Shown: piece by piece, positions 7,883 to 18,122 of the stretch
Layout: every line of letters begins with the position of its first letter
How positions within the stretch are numbered: the stretch's first letter is position 1
NCBI GenBank assembly: GCA_017945845.1
Contig: CP072828.1
Coordinates: 620,001 to 684,000, forward strand
Length of the DNA: 64,000 bases
Reading direction: 5' to 3'
From: Carnobacteriaceae bacterium zg-C25
Lineage (GTDB): Bacteria; Bacillota; Bacilli; Lactobacillales; Aerococcaceae
The notes under the pieces: model-generated
What the model was told of the DNA's origin: nothing
Database searches by the model: none
Seen by the model: the letters and a program-made list of their open reading frames with translations, nothing else
Translations under genes and position numbers: made by a program

Positions 7883-10006
7883 ATGTCAAAACAAGTTTTT
7901 GAAACAATGTGGGCGGGTCGTCCATTAAAAGTAGAAGTTGGCCAATTAGCCAAACAAGCCAATGGAGCCGTATTGGTTCGCTATGGTGATACGGTTGTAT
8001 TAACAGCAGTTGTCTGTTCAAAAAAACCAATCGATGGTGATTTTTTCCCATTGACCGTAAACTACAATGAAAAAATGTATGCAGTGGGTAAAATTCCAGG
8101 TGGTTTTATTAAACGTGAAGGCCGTCCAAGTGAAGCGGCAACTTTAACAGCGCGTTTAATTGACCGTCCAATTCGTCCCATGTTTGCGGAAGGTTTCCGT
8201 AACGAAGTGCAAATTACTAATACGGTAATGTCAGTGGATCAAGATTGCACACCAGAAATGGCAGCGATGTTTGGTTCCTCTCTAGCATTAGCCATTTCAG
8301 ATATTCCATTTGACGGACCAATTGCTGGTGTGGATGTTGGTCGTGTGAATGGCGAATATGTCATCAATCCAACAGTTGAACAAAAAGAATTAAGCGATAT
8401 TGAGTTATCTGTTGCTGGTACAAAAACAGCGATTAACATGGTAGAAAGTTCAGCTAAAGAAGTTTCTGAAGACGATATGTTAGGTGCTTTATTATTTGGT
8501 CATAACAACATTAAAGAATTGATTGCTTTCCAAGAAACCGTTGTGGCTGCTGTTGGTAAGCCTAAAATGGAAATTCAATTAATGGAATTAGATCCTGCTT
8601 TAGTAGAGGAAGCGAACCAATTATTTAAAGCGAAAATGTTAACGGCTATTCAAACAGAAGAAAAATTAGCACGTGAAGAAAATATTGAATTAGTTAAAGA
8701 AGAAGCAATTGCCTATTTTGAAGAAAAATATGCAGAACACGAAGAATTTGCACGCATTGCAAAAGAAATTCGTCAAATTGCTTATGACTTAGAAAAAGAC
8801 GAAGTGCGTCGTTTAATTACGGAAGATAAAGTGCGTCCTGACGGTCGTAAAATTGATGAAATTCGTCCATTATCTTCTGAAGTGGCGTTATTACCACGCG
8901 TACATGGATCTGGGTTATTCACACGTGGTCAAACACAAGCCTTAACCGCTGCAACATTAGCACCTTTAGGTGAGCATCAAGTGATTGATGGGTTAGGTAT
9001 TGAAGAATCAAAACGATTCATTCACCATTACAACTTCCCACAATTTTCTGTTGGTTCAACAGGTCGTGCTGGAAGTCCGGGACGTCGTGAAATTGGACAT
9101 GGAGCGTTAGGTGAACGTGCGTTAAAACAAATTATTCCATCACCAGAAGATTTCCCATACACCATCCGTTTAGTATCAGAAGTATTGGAATCAAATGGAT
9201 CAAGTTCACAAGCAAGTATTTGTGCTGGAACATTGGCGTTAATGGATGCGGGTGTACCAATTAAAGCACCTGTAGCAGGTATTGCAATGGGTCTTGTGAT
9301 GACAGGTGAAAACTATACTGTTTTAACCGATATTCAAGGATTGGAAGACCATTTAGGCGATATGGACTTTAAAGTGGCGGGGACTGCTGATGGGATTACG
9401 GCGTTACAAATGGACATTAAAATTCAAGGTATTACGGAAGCGATTTTAACAGAAGCTTTAACACAAGCGAAAAAAGCACGTTTAGAAATTTTAGACGAGT
9501 TAACAAGTACGATTGCACAACCACGTCCAGAGTTAAGTCCATACGCACCGAAAATCGAAATGATTCAAATTCATCCGGATCAAATTAAAGTGGTTATTGG
9601 TAAAGGTGGAGAAACCATTAACGCTATCATTGATGAAACGGGCGTTAAAATTGATATTGACCAAGAGGGTAACGTAAGTATTGCTTCGCCAGATGCAGCG
9701 ATGATTCAACGCGCTATTGACATTATTCGTGAATTGACACATGTCGTTGAAGTGGGTAACGTTTATGAAGGTACGGTTCGTCGTATTGAAAAATTTGGTG
9801 CATTCGTTGAAGTGGCAAAAGGTAAAGACGGTTTAGTGCATATTTCTGAAATTGCGCATACACGTACGAAAAATGTTGAAGACGTTTTACAATTAGGTCA
9901 AAAAGTTAACGTTAAAGTTACTGAAATCGATGATAAAGGACGTATCAATTTATCAATGAAAGTGTTGTTACCAAAAGTAGAAAAAACAGAAAATACAGGT
10001 GAATAA
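7883..10006 (+). CDS. pnp: Polyribonucleotide nucleotidyltransferase (PNPase)
   Basis: The 707-residue protein has two RNase PH-like domains (about residues 1-215 and 300-540), with [20 protein letters not shown] in the second. A KH domain ([20 protein letters not shown]) and a C-terminal S1 domain ([15 protein letters not shown]) follow. It degrades RNA 3' to 5' using phosphate and is part of the RNA degradation machinery. AAAAAGGAG precedes the ATG at 7883. The position after rpsO is conserved, and a RidA-family gene starts directly at the stop codon. Confidence 0.98.
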   Translation: MSKQVFETMWAGRPLKVEVGQLAKQANGAVLVRYGDTVVLTAVVCSKKPIDGDFFPLTVNYNEKMYAVGKIPGGFIKREGRPSEAATLTARLIDRPIRPMFAEGFRNEVQITNTVMSVDQDCTPEMAAMFGSSLALAISDIPFDGPIAGVDVGRVNGEYVINPTVEQKELSDIELSVAGTKTAINMVESSAKEVSEDDMLGALLFGHNNIKELIAFQETVVAAVGKPKMEIQLMELDPALVEEANQLFKAKMLTAIQTEEKLAREENIELVKEEAIAYFEEKYAEHEEFARIAKEIRQIAYDLEKDEVRRLITEDKVRPDGRKIDEIRPLSSEVALLPRVHGSGLFTRGQTQALTAATLAPLGEHQVIDGLGIEESKRFIHHYNFPQFSVGSTGRAGSPGRREIGHGALGERALKQIIPSPEDFPYTIRLVSEVLESNGSSSQASICAGTLALMDAGVPIKAPVAGIAMGLVMTGENYTVLTDIQGLEDHLGDMDFKVAGTADGITALQMDIKIQGITEAILTEALTQAKKARLEILDELTSTIAQPRPELSPYAPKIEMIQIHPDQIKVVIGKGGETINAIIDETGVKIDIDQEGNVSIASPDAAMIQRAIDIIRELTHVVEVGNVYEGTVRRIEKFGAFVEVAKGKDGLVHISEIAHTRTKNVEDVLQLGQKVNVKVTEIDDKGRINLSMKVLLPKVEKTENTGE

Positions 10007-10378
10007 ATGAAAGTTATTGAAACAAGTCATGCACCAGCAGCGATTGGACCCTATTCACAAGCTTATTTGGTTAATGGTGTATTGTATACATCTGGTCAAA
10101 TTCCAGTTAATGCTGTTGACGGAAGCGTACCAGACGGTATTCAAGCACAAGCGAAACAAAGTTGTGAAAATGTAAAAGCAATTTTAAAAGAAGCTGGGAC
10201 AGATTTTGATAAAGTCTTTAAAACAACTTGCTTTTTATCGAATATGGCTGATTTTGCAGAATTTAATGCGGTTTATGAAAGTTATTTTACATCAAAACCA
10301 GCACGTTCTTGTGTAGCGGTTAAAACGTTGCCAAAAAACGTGTTATGTGAAATCGAAGTTATTGCAGTTGTTGACTAA
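10007..10378 (+). CDS. RidA family reactive intermediate/imine deaminase
   Basis: The 123-residue protein matches the RidA/YjgF/UK114 family in length and motifs: PAAIGPYSQA at the N-terminus, TSGQIPVNA, and the C-terminal PARSCVAVKTLPKNVLCEIE with the arginine that binds the substrate carboxylate. RidA hydrolyses reactive enamine/imine intermediates released by PLP enzymes. The ATG directly follows the pnp stop with AGGTGA inside pnp, so it is probably translated from the pnp message. RidA paralogues exist, so the exact substrate is not fixed by sequence. Confidence 0.93.
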   Translation: MKVIETSHAPAAIGPYSQAYLVNGVLYTSGQIPVNAVDGSVPDGIQAQAKQSCENVKAILKEAGTDFDKVFKTTCFLSNMADFAEFNAVYESYFTSKPARSCVAVKTLPKNVLCEIEVIAVVD

Positions 10379-10391
10379 ATCGGTTAGTATG

Positions 10392-10430
10392 AGTGTATAC
10401 ATAGAAATGACTATGTGTACACTTTTTTTA
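10392..10430 (+). terminator. Terminator after the pnp-RidA unit
   Basis: AGTGTATACATAG (10392-10404) pairs with CTATGTGTACACT (10411-10423) with one G-T pair, followed by seven T. Confidence 0.92.
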
Positions 10431-10449
10431 TGATTAAGGGGGAGTTAAG

Positions 10450-10770
10450 ATGATTATTACAACAACAAATCAAATAGAAGGTAAAAGCATTGTTGAATAC
10501 AAAGGCATTGTTTTTGGAGAAGTGATTGCCGGAGTAAATATGTTTAAAGATATCGCAGCCGGTTTTCGTAACATGTTTGGTGGTCGTGCGGCATCGTATG
10601 AAGGCGAATTGTTACAAGCACGAACAGAAGCGATTGAAGAAATGCAACAACGTGCATTAAGCATTGGTGCAAATGCTATTGTCGGTGTGAAAGTAGATTA
10701 TGAAACATTGGGTGCTGAAAATGGCATGTTAATGGTGACGGTCAGTGGAACAGCCGTTATCGTTCGTTAA
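10450..10770 (+). CDS. YbjQ/UPF0145 family protein
   Basis: The 106 residues fit the YbjQ (UPF0145) family, a small beta-rich fold that assembles into pentamers in solved structures and has no firmly established role. Recognisable parts are [33 protein letters not shown] and [21 protein letters not shown] site precedes ATG 10450. The gene sits alone between two terminators, without an obvious own promoter; the terminator before it may leak. Family assignment is secure, function unknown. Confidence 0.88.
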   Translation: MIITTTNQIEGKSIVEYKGIVFGEVIAGVNMFKDIAAGFRNMFGGRAASYEGELLQARTEAIEEMQQRALSIGANAIVGVKVDYETLGAENGMLMVTVSGTAVIVR

Positions 10771-10803
10771 ATAAGGTTATGTTATTAGAATGGAATACAT
10801 AAA

Positions 10804-10845
10804 AAAGTCCATCAACGCAGAAAACGATCTGCGTTGGTGGACTTT
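10804..10845. terminator. Bidirectional terminator between the YbjQ and oxidoreductase genes
   Basis: A 17-pair stem is formed by 10804-10820 and 10829-10845 with an eight-base loop. An A run precedes it and T follows, so it can end transcription from either convergent gene. Confidence 0.9.
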
Positions 10846-10856
10846 ATGTGTTTAGT

Positions 10857-11951
10857 TTAATAAACGTCACATTTGGGAATGTCTAATATACCACCGCCGT
10901 TACGCAATGATTTTGTAGCTTGGCAACCAACGGCAACACTCATGCGTCCGTCAAGAACAGAAGCATTTGGTTCAACGTCGTTAAAAATGTAATCAACAAA
11001 CGCTTTAACAATGCGTTCATCGCCACCGTCATGATGTCCTAATTGCGGTTTCATATGAATGACTAAATCACTTTGGTCGCGTAACGCTTTAGTATGTCGC
11101 GTTTTAATGGTGATGGTTTGATTAATGTCATCATTTTCCATGCGACCTTTTGTACCAATAATGGTGTAGTTGCGAGAGTATTCGGGTGTGAAATGGCATT
11201 GCATATACGTTGCCAAAACACCATTTTCCAATTCCATAATCATGGTGTTGTTATCTTCAACGTTAATATCAACATCTGTTTGATTTTTTAAGCCGTCATC
11301 TTCAAAGTTTTTAGGATCGTTGTAAAAATCTAATTTTCCTAGTGCAGATACTTTTTTTGTATAACTATTGGCTAACATGTGAATGACGTCGATGTCGTGT
11401 GATGCTTTTTGTAATAATAGTGAATTTGTATATTTTGAATTGCGATGCCAATCTTGATAGTAGTAGCGACCACCACGTCCAACAAAATGACGCACCCAAA
11501 TGGCTTTAATGTCACCAATAAAGCCTTGGTCTAAGTACCATTTCATTGTTTCGTACATTGGCATATAGCGCATATTGAACCCAATCATTAATTTGCGATT
11601 GGTTTTGCGCCATGTTTCGATAATGCGATCACAATCTTCAATGGAAATTGCCATTGGTTTTTCCAAATATAAATCTTTACCGGCTTCTAATATTTCAACC
11701 GCCATATCTGCATGTGTATGGTCTTCTGTTAATAATAAAATCGCGTCAATGTCGTCGCGTGTGAGCAATTCTTTATAGTTTTTTGTGAAAAAGCAGTCGG
11801 TTGTCACATCTTTTTTAAATTTTTCCATTCGCTCATTTAATAATTCACAAAATCCTGTAATCACGGACTGTCCATTTGGTTGGTGAAAAACTTGCGCCAA
11901 GTTACCACGTAACCCGTAGCCAATCACACCGATACGTAATTGTTTTTCCAT
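10857..11951 (-). CDS. Gfo/Idh/MocA family NAD(P)-dependent oxidoreductase
   Basis: The 364-residue protein has an N-terminal Rossmann fold beginning RIGVIGYGLRG, the family's EKP motif in DLYLEKPMAIS (about residues 95-105) with the catalytic-site lysine, and a C-terminal alpha/beta domain with WHRNSKYTNSLLLQKASHDID containing a His-Asp pair. Members oxidise or reduce sugars, inositols and sugar acids; the substrate here cannot be read from sequence. The glycine-rich loop lacks the last glycine of the common GxGxxG spacing (GYGLRG). It is a lone - strand gene with a GGGGG ribosome binding site, a good promoter and an overlapping cre-like site, which suggests a catabolic role under carbon control. 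Confidence 0.88.
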   Translation of the reverse strand: MEKQLRIGVIGYGLRGNLAQVFHQPNGQSVITGFCELLNERMEKFKKDVTTDCFFTKNYKELLTRDDIDAILLLTEDHTHADMAVEILEAGKDLYLEKPMAISIEDCDRIIETWRKTNRKLMIGFNMRYMPMYETMKWYLDQGFIGDIKAIWVRHFVGRGGRYYYQDWHRNSKYTNSLLLQKASHDIDVIHMLANSYTKKVSALGKLDFYNDPKNFEDDGLKNQTDVDINVEDNNTMIMELENGVLATYMQCHFTPEYSRNYTIIGTKGRMENDDINQTITIKTRHTKALRDQSDLVIHMKPQLGHHDGGDERIVKAFVDYIFNDVEPNASVLDGRMSVAVGCQATKSLRNGGGILDIPKCDVY

Positions 11952-11977
11952 AAAATACCCCCTAATTGTTTGATTAT

Positions 11978-12006
11978 ATTATAACGTTTTCAAAAACGGT
12001 GTGCAA
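11978..12006 (-). promoter_or_regulatory. Promoter of the Gfo/Idh/MocA gene
   Basis: On the - strand TTGCAC (12006-12001), a 17-base spacer and TATAAT (11983-11978) form a good promoter. A second TATAAT overlaps at 11978-11973. Confidence 0.6.
11979..11992 (-). promoter_or_regulatory. cre-like CcpA operator
   Basis: On the - strand TGAAAACGTTATAA matches the cre consensus TGNAANCGNNNNCA at all but the penultimate fixed base. It overlaps the -10 element, a position where CcpA binding would repress. Confidence 0.4.
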
Positions 12007-12083
12007 TGATGATGGATAGATTGATTTATTTTTACAACAAAAAACGATTCAGCAAGATTTCAACGGTGTCCATAAGAAGTCGC

Positions 12084-12112
12084 TAGACTTTAAAGAGTGT
12101 TTTTGTTATACT
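12084..12112 (+). promoter_or_regulatory. Promoter of T-box-argS
   Basis: TAGACT (12084-12089), a 17-base spacer and an extended -10, TGT-TATACT (TATACT 12107-12112), put the transcript start near 12119. This is just upstream of T-box stem I. Confidence 0.75.
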
Positions 12113-12118
12113 GTCTTC

Positions 12119-12347
12119 AGTCAAATAGAGTAAAAATAATGCCAAAGACTAGTAGTCGATACCTGCGAACAGTGAGTTGGGAGAGTGGAAACCAATACGT
12201 AAGGATGGATGAATCGCCCTTTGGAAATGGAGAAATCCCGCTAACAGCGTTATCGTTACAAGTGGATGCGTCAGCATCAATTAGAGTGGTACCACGGTAA
12301 ATTATCGTCTCTACAAGTAGTTTTAGGCTATTTGTAGAGATTTTTTG
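12119..12347 (+). promoter_or_regulatory. T-box riboswitch, arginine specific (specifier CGC)
   Basis: The leader has the T-box layout. Stem I is closed by CCAAAG (12142-12147) and CTTTGG (12219-12224), with the AGTA loop-E motif at 12151-12154 on the 5' side and GAAT-CGC at 12211-12217 on the 3' side. CGC is therefore the specifier codon, for Arg. The T-box sequence AGAGTGGTACCACGG is at 12283-12297. The competing terminator pairs 12308-12320 with 12328-12340 (13 pairs) and is followed by six T. Uncharged tRNA-Arg should favour the antiterminator and raise argS expression. Confidence 0.9.
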
Positions 12348-12363
12348 TATAAAGGAGAAGAGA

Positions 12364-14055
12364 ATGGATTATAAAAAAATAGTGGCACAAGCCGTTTTTG
12401 ACGTGTTGTCAGAGCATTTAACAGTTGAAGAGGTATATCAATTAATTGAAACACCTAAATATGAAAAGATGGGCGATTTAGCGTTTCCATGTTTTACGCT
12501 AGCTAAAACATTGCGTCAAGCACCAAATCAAATTGCCAATGACGTTGTTGCTAAAATCAATAGCCCGTACATTGAAAAGCAAGAAGCAGTTGGTCCGTAC
12601 GTCAACTTTTTCTTGGCAAAAGATAAAGTATCTAACGAAGTGTTAAGCGCTATTTTAGAACAAGGTGCTTCATACGGTCAGTTAGCCATCGGAAATAACG
12701 AAACAGTTGTCATTGACTTGTCGGCACCAAACATTGCTAAACCAATGTCAATGGGACATTTACGTTCTACGGTTATTGGAAATGCGTTAAACAATATTAT
12801 GCAAAAAGTGGGTTATCAAACGGTTAAAGTGAATCACCTTGGTGACTGGGGAACACAATTTGGTAAATTGATTGTTGCGTATAAATTGTGGGGTTCAAAA
12901 GAAGCGGTTTTAGAAAGTCCAATTACTGAATTGTTACGCATTTATGTGAAGTTCCATGAAGAAGCAGAAACGCATCCTGAATTAGAAGATGACGCACGTG
13001 AATGGTTCAAAAAAATGGAAGACGGCGACAAAGAAGCGCTTGATTTATGGGAATGGTTTAGAGAAGAGTCGTTAAAAGAGTTTACACACGTATACGATAA
13101 ATTAGAGGTAACATTTGACTCTTATAACGGTGAAGCGTTCTACAACGATAAAATGGATAAACCTGTCGAACTATTAGAACAAAAAGGATTGTTAAAAGTC
13201 GATAACGGTGCAACTATTGTTGATTTAGAAGCGTACCAATTAAATCCTGCTTTAATTAAAAAATCCGATGGTGCAACATTGTACATGACACGTGATTTAG
13301 CAGCAGCCATGTATCGTAAAGAAACGTATAACTTTGCAAAAGCGCTATACGTTGTTGGAAACGAGCAAAGCAACCACTTTAAACAGTTGAAAGCAGTTTT
13401 AAAAGAATCTGATTTACAATGGGGTGAGGATTTACACCACATCGCGTTCGGGTTAATTACGCAAAATGGTAAAAAATTATCGACGCGTAAAGGAAAAATC
13501 GTCTTGTTAAATGAAGTGTTGGAAGAGTCTGCAGGGTTGGCGTTGGCGCAAATTGAAGCAAAAAATCCAACGTTGGCTAACAAAGAAACGGTTGCTAAAC
13601 AAGTCGGTTATGGTGCGGTAGTCTTCCACGATTTGAAAAATGATCGATTGAATAATTTTGACTTTAAGTTAGAAGAAGTTGTTCAATTTGAAGGGGAAAC
13701 CGGTCCATATGTCCAATATTCACGTGTCAGAGCATTGAGTATTTTACGTAAAGTGGATATGGCAAGCGTTCCAAAAGGCGAGTTGACGTTAACAGATGAT
13801 TACGCGTGGGAAGTGATTAAACAGTTGCGTGATTTCCCAGCGGCTATTAAACGCGCTAGCGAATTGTATGAGCCAAGTGTGATTGCGAAATACGTCATTC
13901 ATTTGGCACAAGTGTTTAATAAATACTATGCTAATAGTACGGTTTTAGCAGAAGATGACCAATTGTACGCGCGTTTAGTGCTTGTTCAATCGGTGAGTGA
14001 TGTGCTAAAAGAAGGTATGCGATTGTTAGGTATTCAAATGCCAGATGAAATGTAA
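12364..14055 (+). CDS. argS: Arginyl-tRNA synthetase
   Basis: The 563-residue class I synthetase has an N-terminal additional domain (about 1-110). The HIGH-like site APNIAKPMSMGHLRST follows near residue 123, then the KMSKS-equivalent KLSTRKGKIV near residue 375 and the DALR anticodon-binding domain at the C-terminus. It attaches arginine to tRNA-Arg. An AAAGGAGAAG site precedes the ATG. It is a monocistronic unit with its own promoter, T-box and terminator, so its level should follow tRNA-Arg charging. Confidence 0.97.
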   Translation: MDYKKIVAQAVFDVLSEHLTVEEVYQLIETPKYEKMGDLAFPCFTLAKTLRQAPNQIANDVVAKINSPYIEKQEAVGPYVNFFLAKDKVSNEVLSAILEQGASYGQLAIGNNETVVIDLSAPNIAKPMSMGHLRSTVIGNALNNIMQKVGYQTVKVNHLGDWGTQFGKLIVAYKLWGSKEAVLESPITELLRIYVKFHEEAETHPELEDDAREWFKKMEDGDKEALDLWEWFREESLKEFTHVYDKLEVTFDSYNGEAFYNDKMDKPVELLEQKGLLKVDNGATIVDLEAYQLNPALIKKSDGATLYMTRDLAAAMYRKETYNFAKALYVVGNEQSNHFKQLKAVLKESDLQWGEDLHHIAFGLITQNGKKLSTRKGKIVLLNEVLEESAGLALAQIEAKNPTLANKETVAKQVGYGAVVFHDLKNDRLNNFDFKLEEVVQFEGETGPYVQYSRVRALSILRKVDMASVPKGELTLTDDYAWEVIKQLRDFPAAIKRASELYEPSVIAKYVIHLAQVFNKYYANSTVLAEDDQLYARLVLVQSVSDVLKEGMRLLGIQMPDEM

Positions 14056-14062
14056 TTTGTAG

Positions 14063-14095
14063 CCGAAAAGTCGATCGTGGCTTTTCGGTTTTCTT
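14063..14095 (+). terminator. Terminator of argS
   Basis: CCGAAAAG (14063-14070) pairs with CTTTTCGG (14081-14088) and is followed by TTTTCTT. Confidence 0.85.
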
Positions 14096-14106
14096 ATTTT
14101 AAACCG

Positions 14107-14135
14107 TTTACTTTTTGTCAACTTTAGTGTATAAT
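14107..14135 (+). promoter_or_regulatory. Promoter of dinB
   Basis: TTTACT (14107-14112), a 17-base spacer and a consensus TATAAT (14130-14135) stand 20 bases before the start codon. I saw no LexA-type operator here. Confidence 0.55.
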
Positions 14136-14154
14136 TTTATATAAGGAGAACGTT

Positions 14155-15270
14155 ATGCAAATAGGAATTTTAAATTTTGATCATCAAAAACATGATACGA
14201 CGCGAAAAATTATCCACATTGATATGGACGCTTTTTATGCTAGTGTGGAAATGCGTGATAACCCTGAACTAAAAGACAAGCCCGTTGTGATTGCTAAACA
14301 TCCGAAATTAACGCATGGACGTGGTATTGTGTCAACGTGTAATTATAAAGCGCGTGAGTATGGCATACGTTCGGCGATGAGTGCGCAAAAGGCGTATGAA
14401 TTGTGTCCGCATGCGCATTTTATAGAGGGCGACATTACTTACTACGCCCAAGTGTCCCAGCAAATTCGCTCCATTTTTAAACGATATACCGATATGATTG
14501 AACCGTTATCACTGGATGAAGCGTATTTAGATGTAACGGTCAATAAAATTGGTGCAAAAAGTGCGATATATGTTGCCAAATGTATTCAAAGAGATATTTA
14601 TCGCGAATTAAATTTAACGTGCTCGGCTGGAGTGTCGTATAATAAATTTTTAGCCAAAGTAGCCAGTGACTATCAAAAACCTGCCGGATTAACGACGATT
14701 ACCCCAGATGAAGCGCAATCGTTTTTAAAGCAGTTACCTATTGAAAAATTTTATGGTGTTGGACGAAAATCGGTTGAAAAGTTACACGAATACGGCATTT
14801 TTACAGGTGAAGATATTTTAATGACGGATGCGACAATATTGGTTAAAAACTTAGGAAAATTAGGCTTTTTGCTACTACAACGTGCGCATGGCATTGATCA
14901 TTCCGTTGTTAAACCAACACGACAACGGAAATCGTTAGGTCGAGAACGCACCTATTTTCCGGAATTAGCCAGTGAGCAGCAAGTGCAAATTGCCATTCGT
15001 GAATTGTCAAAAAGTGTTACACGCCAGTTGCAACGCGTGCATTTAAAAGGAAACGTCGTGACGTTAAAATTACGGTATAGCAATTTTGAAACGCAAACAC
15101 GTCAAAAAAAATTGAGTCGGTTTATTGATGAGGAACAGTTTATTTTTCAAACGGCAATGGAGCTTTTTGAAGAATATGGCAATCTTGAACAAACGATTCG
15201 TTTAATTGGTGTATCGGTGAGTGGGTTAGAAGAACGTGTTTTTGAAAAAGTTGTTTTGAATTTTACATGA
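14155..15270 (+). CDS. dinB: DNA polymerase IV (Y-family)
   Basis: The 371 residues include the Y-family catalytic motifs HIDMDAFYASVE (near residue 22) and SLDEAYLDVT (near residue 118) with the three carboxylates, the helix-hairpin-helix region FYGVGRKSVEKLHEYGI, and the little-finger domain at the C-terminus. Pol IV copies past damaged bases with low fidelity. AAGGAG lies just before the ATG. It forms its own unit between the argS and trpS terminators. Confidence 0.95.
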   Translation: MQIGILNFDHQKHDTTRKIIHIDMDAFYASVEMRDNPELKDKPVVIAKHPKLTHGRGIVSTCNYKAREYGIRSAMSAQKAYELCPHAHFIEGDITYYAQVSQQIRSIFKRYTDMIEPLSLDEAYLDVTVNKIGAKSAIYVAKCIQRDIYRELNLTCSAGVSYNKFLAKVASDYQKPAGLTTITPDEAQSFLKQLPIEKFYGVGRKSVEKLHEYGIFTGEDILMTDATILVKNLGKLGFLLLQRAHGIDHSVVKPTRQRKSLGRERTYFPELASEQQVQIAIRELSKSVTRQLQRVHLKGNVVTLKLRYSNFETQTRQKKLSRFIDEEQFIFQTAMELFEEYGNLEQTIRLIGVSVSGLEERVFEKVVLNFT

Positions 15271-15274
15271 TTAC

Positions 15275-15304
15275 AGGGATTTCACTAAAAAAAATCCCTT
15301 TTTT
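15275..15304 (+). terminator. Terminator of dinB
   Basis: AGGGATTT (15275-15282) pairs with AAATCCCT (15292-15299) and runs into six T. Confidence 0.8.
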
Positions 15305-15306
15305 AG

Positions 15307-15314
15307 TGTATAAT
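15307..15314 (+). promoter_or_regulatory. Possible promoter of trpS
   Basis: A consensus TATAAT (15309-15314) preceded directly by TG lies about 30 bases before the start codon. No -35 is recognisable at normal spacing. Confidence 0.4.
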
Positions 15315-15329
15315 ATCTATCATTAATGA

Positions 15330-16337
<1,008 letters not shown>

Positions 16338-16406
16338 TCGTTTGTTATTCAGATGGATAAACGCATTAAAACTTTAATCATACTAAAATAAAGAGAGTCA
16401 ATAACT

Positions 16407-16904
16407 ATGTTTATTACAAGAAAAGATTACGATAAAACATTTGAATTATTTGGTACGCAACCGACTTTAAATGATAAAGCGCCTGATTTTACGCTACCGT
16501 CTACAAAGGGGCGTAACGTGTCGCTGGATGATTTAAAAGGGCAAGTAACCATTTTAAGTGTGGTACCAAATATTAATACACGCGTGTGTGCGATACAAAC
16601 ACGTGAATTTAATCAACGCGCCAGCCAATTAAAAGGGATTAACTTTTTTACGATTGCACGAAATACGTTAGATGAGTTTAGTCAATGGTGTGCAGGAGAA
16701 GGATTAGATTTAGAAAATTTAAGCGATGTTGACGGGACTTTTGGAAAAGCTTACGGCTTAATCATGAGTGAATTAAATTTATTGGCACGCAGTGTATTTG
16801 TAATAGATCAATCGTTAAATATTGCCTATATGGAAATTGTGTCCGAAATGACAGATGAACCAGCGTATCAAGCGCCTATCAAAAAAGCGCTTGAATTGTT
16901 ATAA
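16407..16904 (+). CDS. tpx: Thiol peroxidase (Tpx, atypical 2-Cys peroxiredoxin)
   Basis: The 165 residues match Tpx. PDFTLPSTKGRNVSL starts the thioredoxin fold; the peroxidatic site is VVPNINTRVCAIQT with Thr58 and Cys61 (TxxC), and Cys95 in QWCAGEGL is the resolving cysteine. It reduces hydroperoxides using thioredoxin. An AAAGAGAG site precedes the ATG. The MFS transporter gene starts nine bases after its stop, so the two are probably co-transcribed, though they share no obvious pathway. Confidence 0.93.
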   Translation: MFITRKDYDKTFELFGTQPTLNDKAPDFTLPSTKGRNVSLDDLKGQVTILSVVPNINTRVCAIQTREFNQRASQLKGINFFTIARNTLDEFSQWCAGEGLDLENLSDVDGTFGKAYGLIMSELNLLARSVFVIDQSLNIAYMEIVSEMTDEPAYQAPIKKALELL

Positions 16905-16912
16905 GGTGGCAC

Positions 16913-18088
16913 ATGGAACATAAAAAAGAAAACTATATGAGTTATGTCGTTATGTATTTGGCGTATTTTGCATCGTATGCTTTGTTTACTGTATTGACGC
17001 CTGTTTATTTAACGGATAAAGGCTACAGTACGGTAGACGTTTCGTTTGTTGTTTCAAGTGGATTACTGGCGAGTATGTTATTATCCACTTATGTTGGACG
17101 ATTAAGCGATAAATACGGTACAAAACACATCAATATTGTGCTTTTACTCATTTCTGCAAGTTTCGGGATTTTATATATGTTAATGGATCAATTGATTTTG
17201 ATTGCTTTAGCGTATGCGGCAACATTTTGCTTAATGAATGTCGTCAATCCCGCCATTGAAAAAGTAGCGACAATGAGTCGGTTTCGTTATGGAACCATTC
17301 GTGTATGGGGGACAATCGGTTTTTCATTAGGCACACAAGTGAGTGGTATCATTTATGGCAATTTTGGAGCGATTGCTTTGTATTCGACATTTAGTATCGT
17401 GATGGTCATTACCGCAATGAGTTTACTCTTTATTCCGGGTGTTCATGGCATGCAAACAACTAACGTGAGCGATCCGTCTATTCATAAAAGCGAGTATCGA
17501 TTGATGTCGTTATTGTCACAATGTAATTTTATGGTTTATTTATTGATTGGTTCACTGCTTTATGCCAGCGCGAATGTGAGCGCAACGCATTTACCCAATA
17601 TGTTTAAACTAGACGGGTTGGATGTATCGCAAATTTCAACCATTTTATCCATTGCCGTATTGGCTGAAATTCCGTTAATGCTATATTCGCATACATTTAT
17701 GGATAAATTGGATTCAAAACAACTCATGTTTTTATATTTAAGCGCATTTGGCATTCAATTTGCCGTATATGCCTATGTACCATTTGTACCTTTAAAAATT
17801 ATGGTCACGCTACTTTGCAAACACGTCATGGGAATGCTTTTTATTATGACGAATTTAAAAGTCATCCACATGATTATCCCGTTACATTCACAAATGACCG
17901 CATTAGCCATTGTTTCCACACTCAACAGTGTGAGCGCCGTCATTTTACAAAATGTTTCAGGCGCCATTTTATCGGTCTCAAGTTATACCGTCTTTTACAC
18001 GCTACTTGGGGTGTTGTGTGGTGCTTCGTTATTGTTATTACCACTTTTAAAAATTAATGAAGATAAATCGGTAAAATTATTTAATTAA
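16913..18088 (+). CDS. MFS transporter (12 membrane segments)
   Basis: The 391-residue protein is hydrophobic throughout, with about 12 membrane segments and the MFS loop 2-3 motif as [11 protein letters not shown] near residue 63. The segment [18 protein letters not shown] resembles the LacY/nucleoside-symporter-like (MFS_1_like) branch, where RxxGSxG-type motifs occur in the fourth helix. The substrate is not predictable; sugar or drug transport are both possible. AAGGTGG precedes the ATG at 16913. It follows tpx closely and precedes ruvB. Confidence 0.85.
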   Translation: MEHKKENYMSYVVMYLAYFASYALFTVLTPVYLTDKGYSTVDVSFVVSSGLLASMLLSTYVGRLSDKYGTKHINIVLLLISASFGILYMLMDQLILIALAYAATFCLMNVVNPAIEKVATMSRFRYGTIRVWGTIGFSLGTQVSGIIYGNFGAIALYSTFSIVMVITAMSLLFIPGVHGMQTTNVSDPSIHKSEYRLMSLLSQCNFMVYLLIGSLLYASANVSATHLPNMFKLDGLDVSQISTILSIAVLAEIPLMLYSHTFMDKLDSKQLMFLYLSAFGIQFAVYAYVPFVPLKIMVTLLCKHVMGMLFIMTNLKVIHMIIPLHSQMTALAIVSTLNSVSAVILQNVSGAILSVSSYTVFYTLLGVLCGASLLLLPLLKINEDKSVKLFN

Positions 18089-18122
18089 CGTAAAATATAA
18101 ACTAAAAGGAATGATAAATGTT

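Noticed and set aside
13140-13583. A 147-codon frame on the - strand inside argS
   Set aside because: The + strand encodes conserved argS domains, and the - frame shows no family features or start signals.
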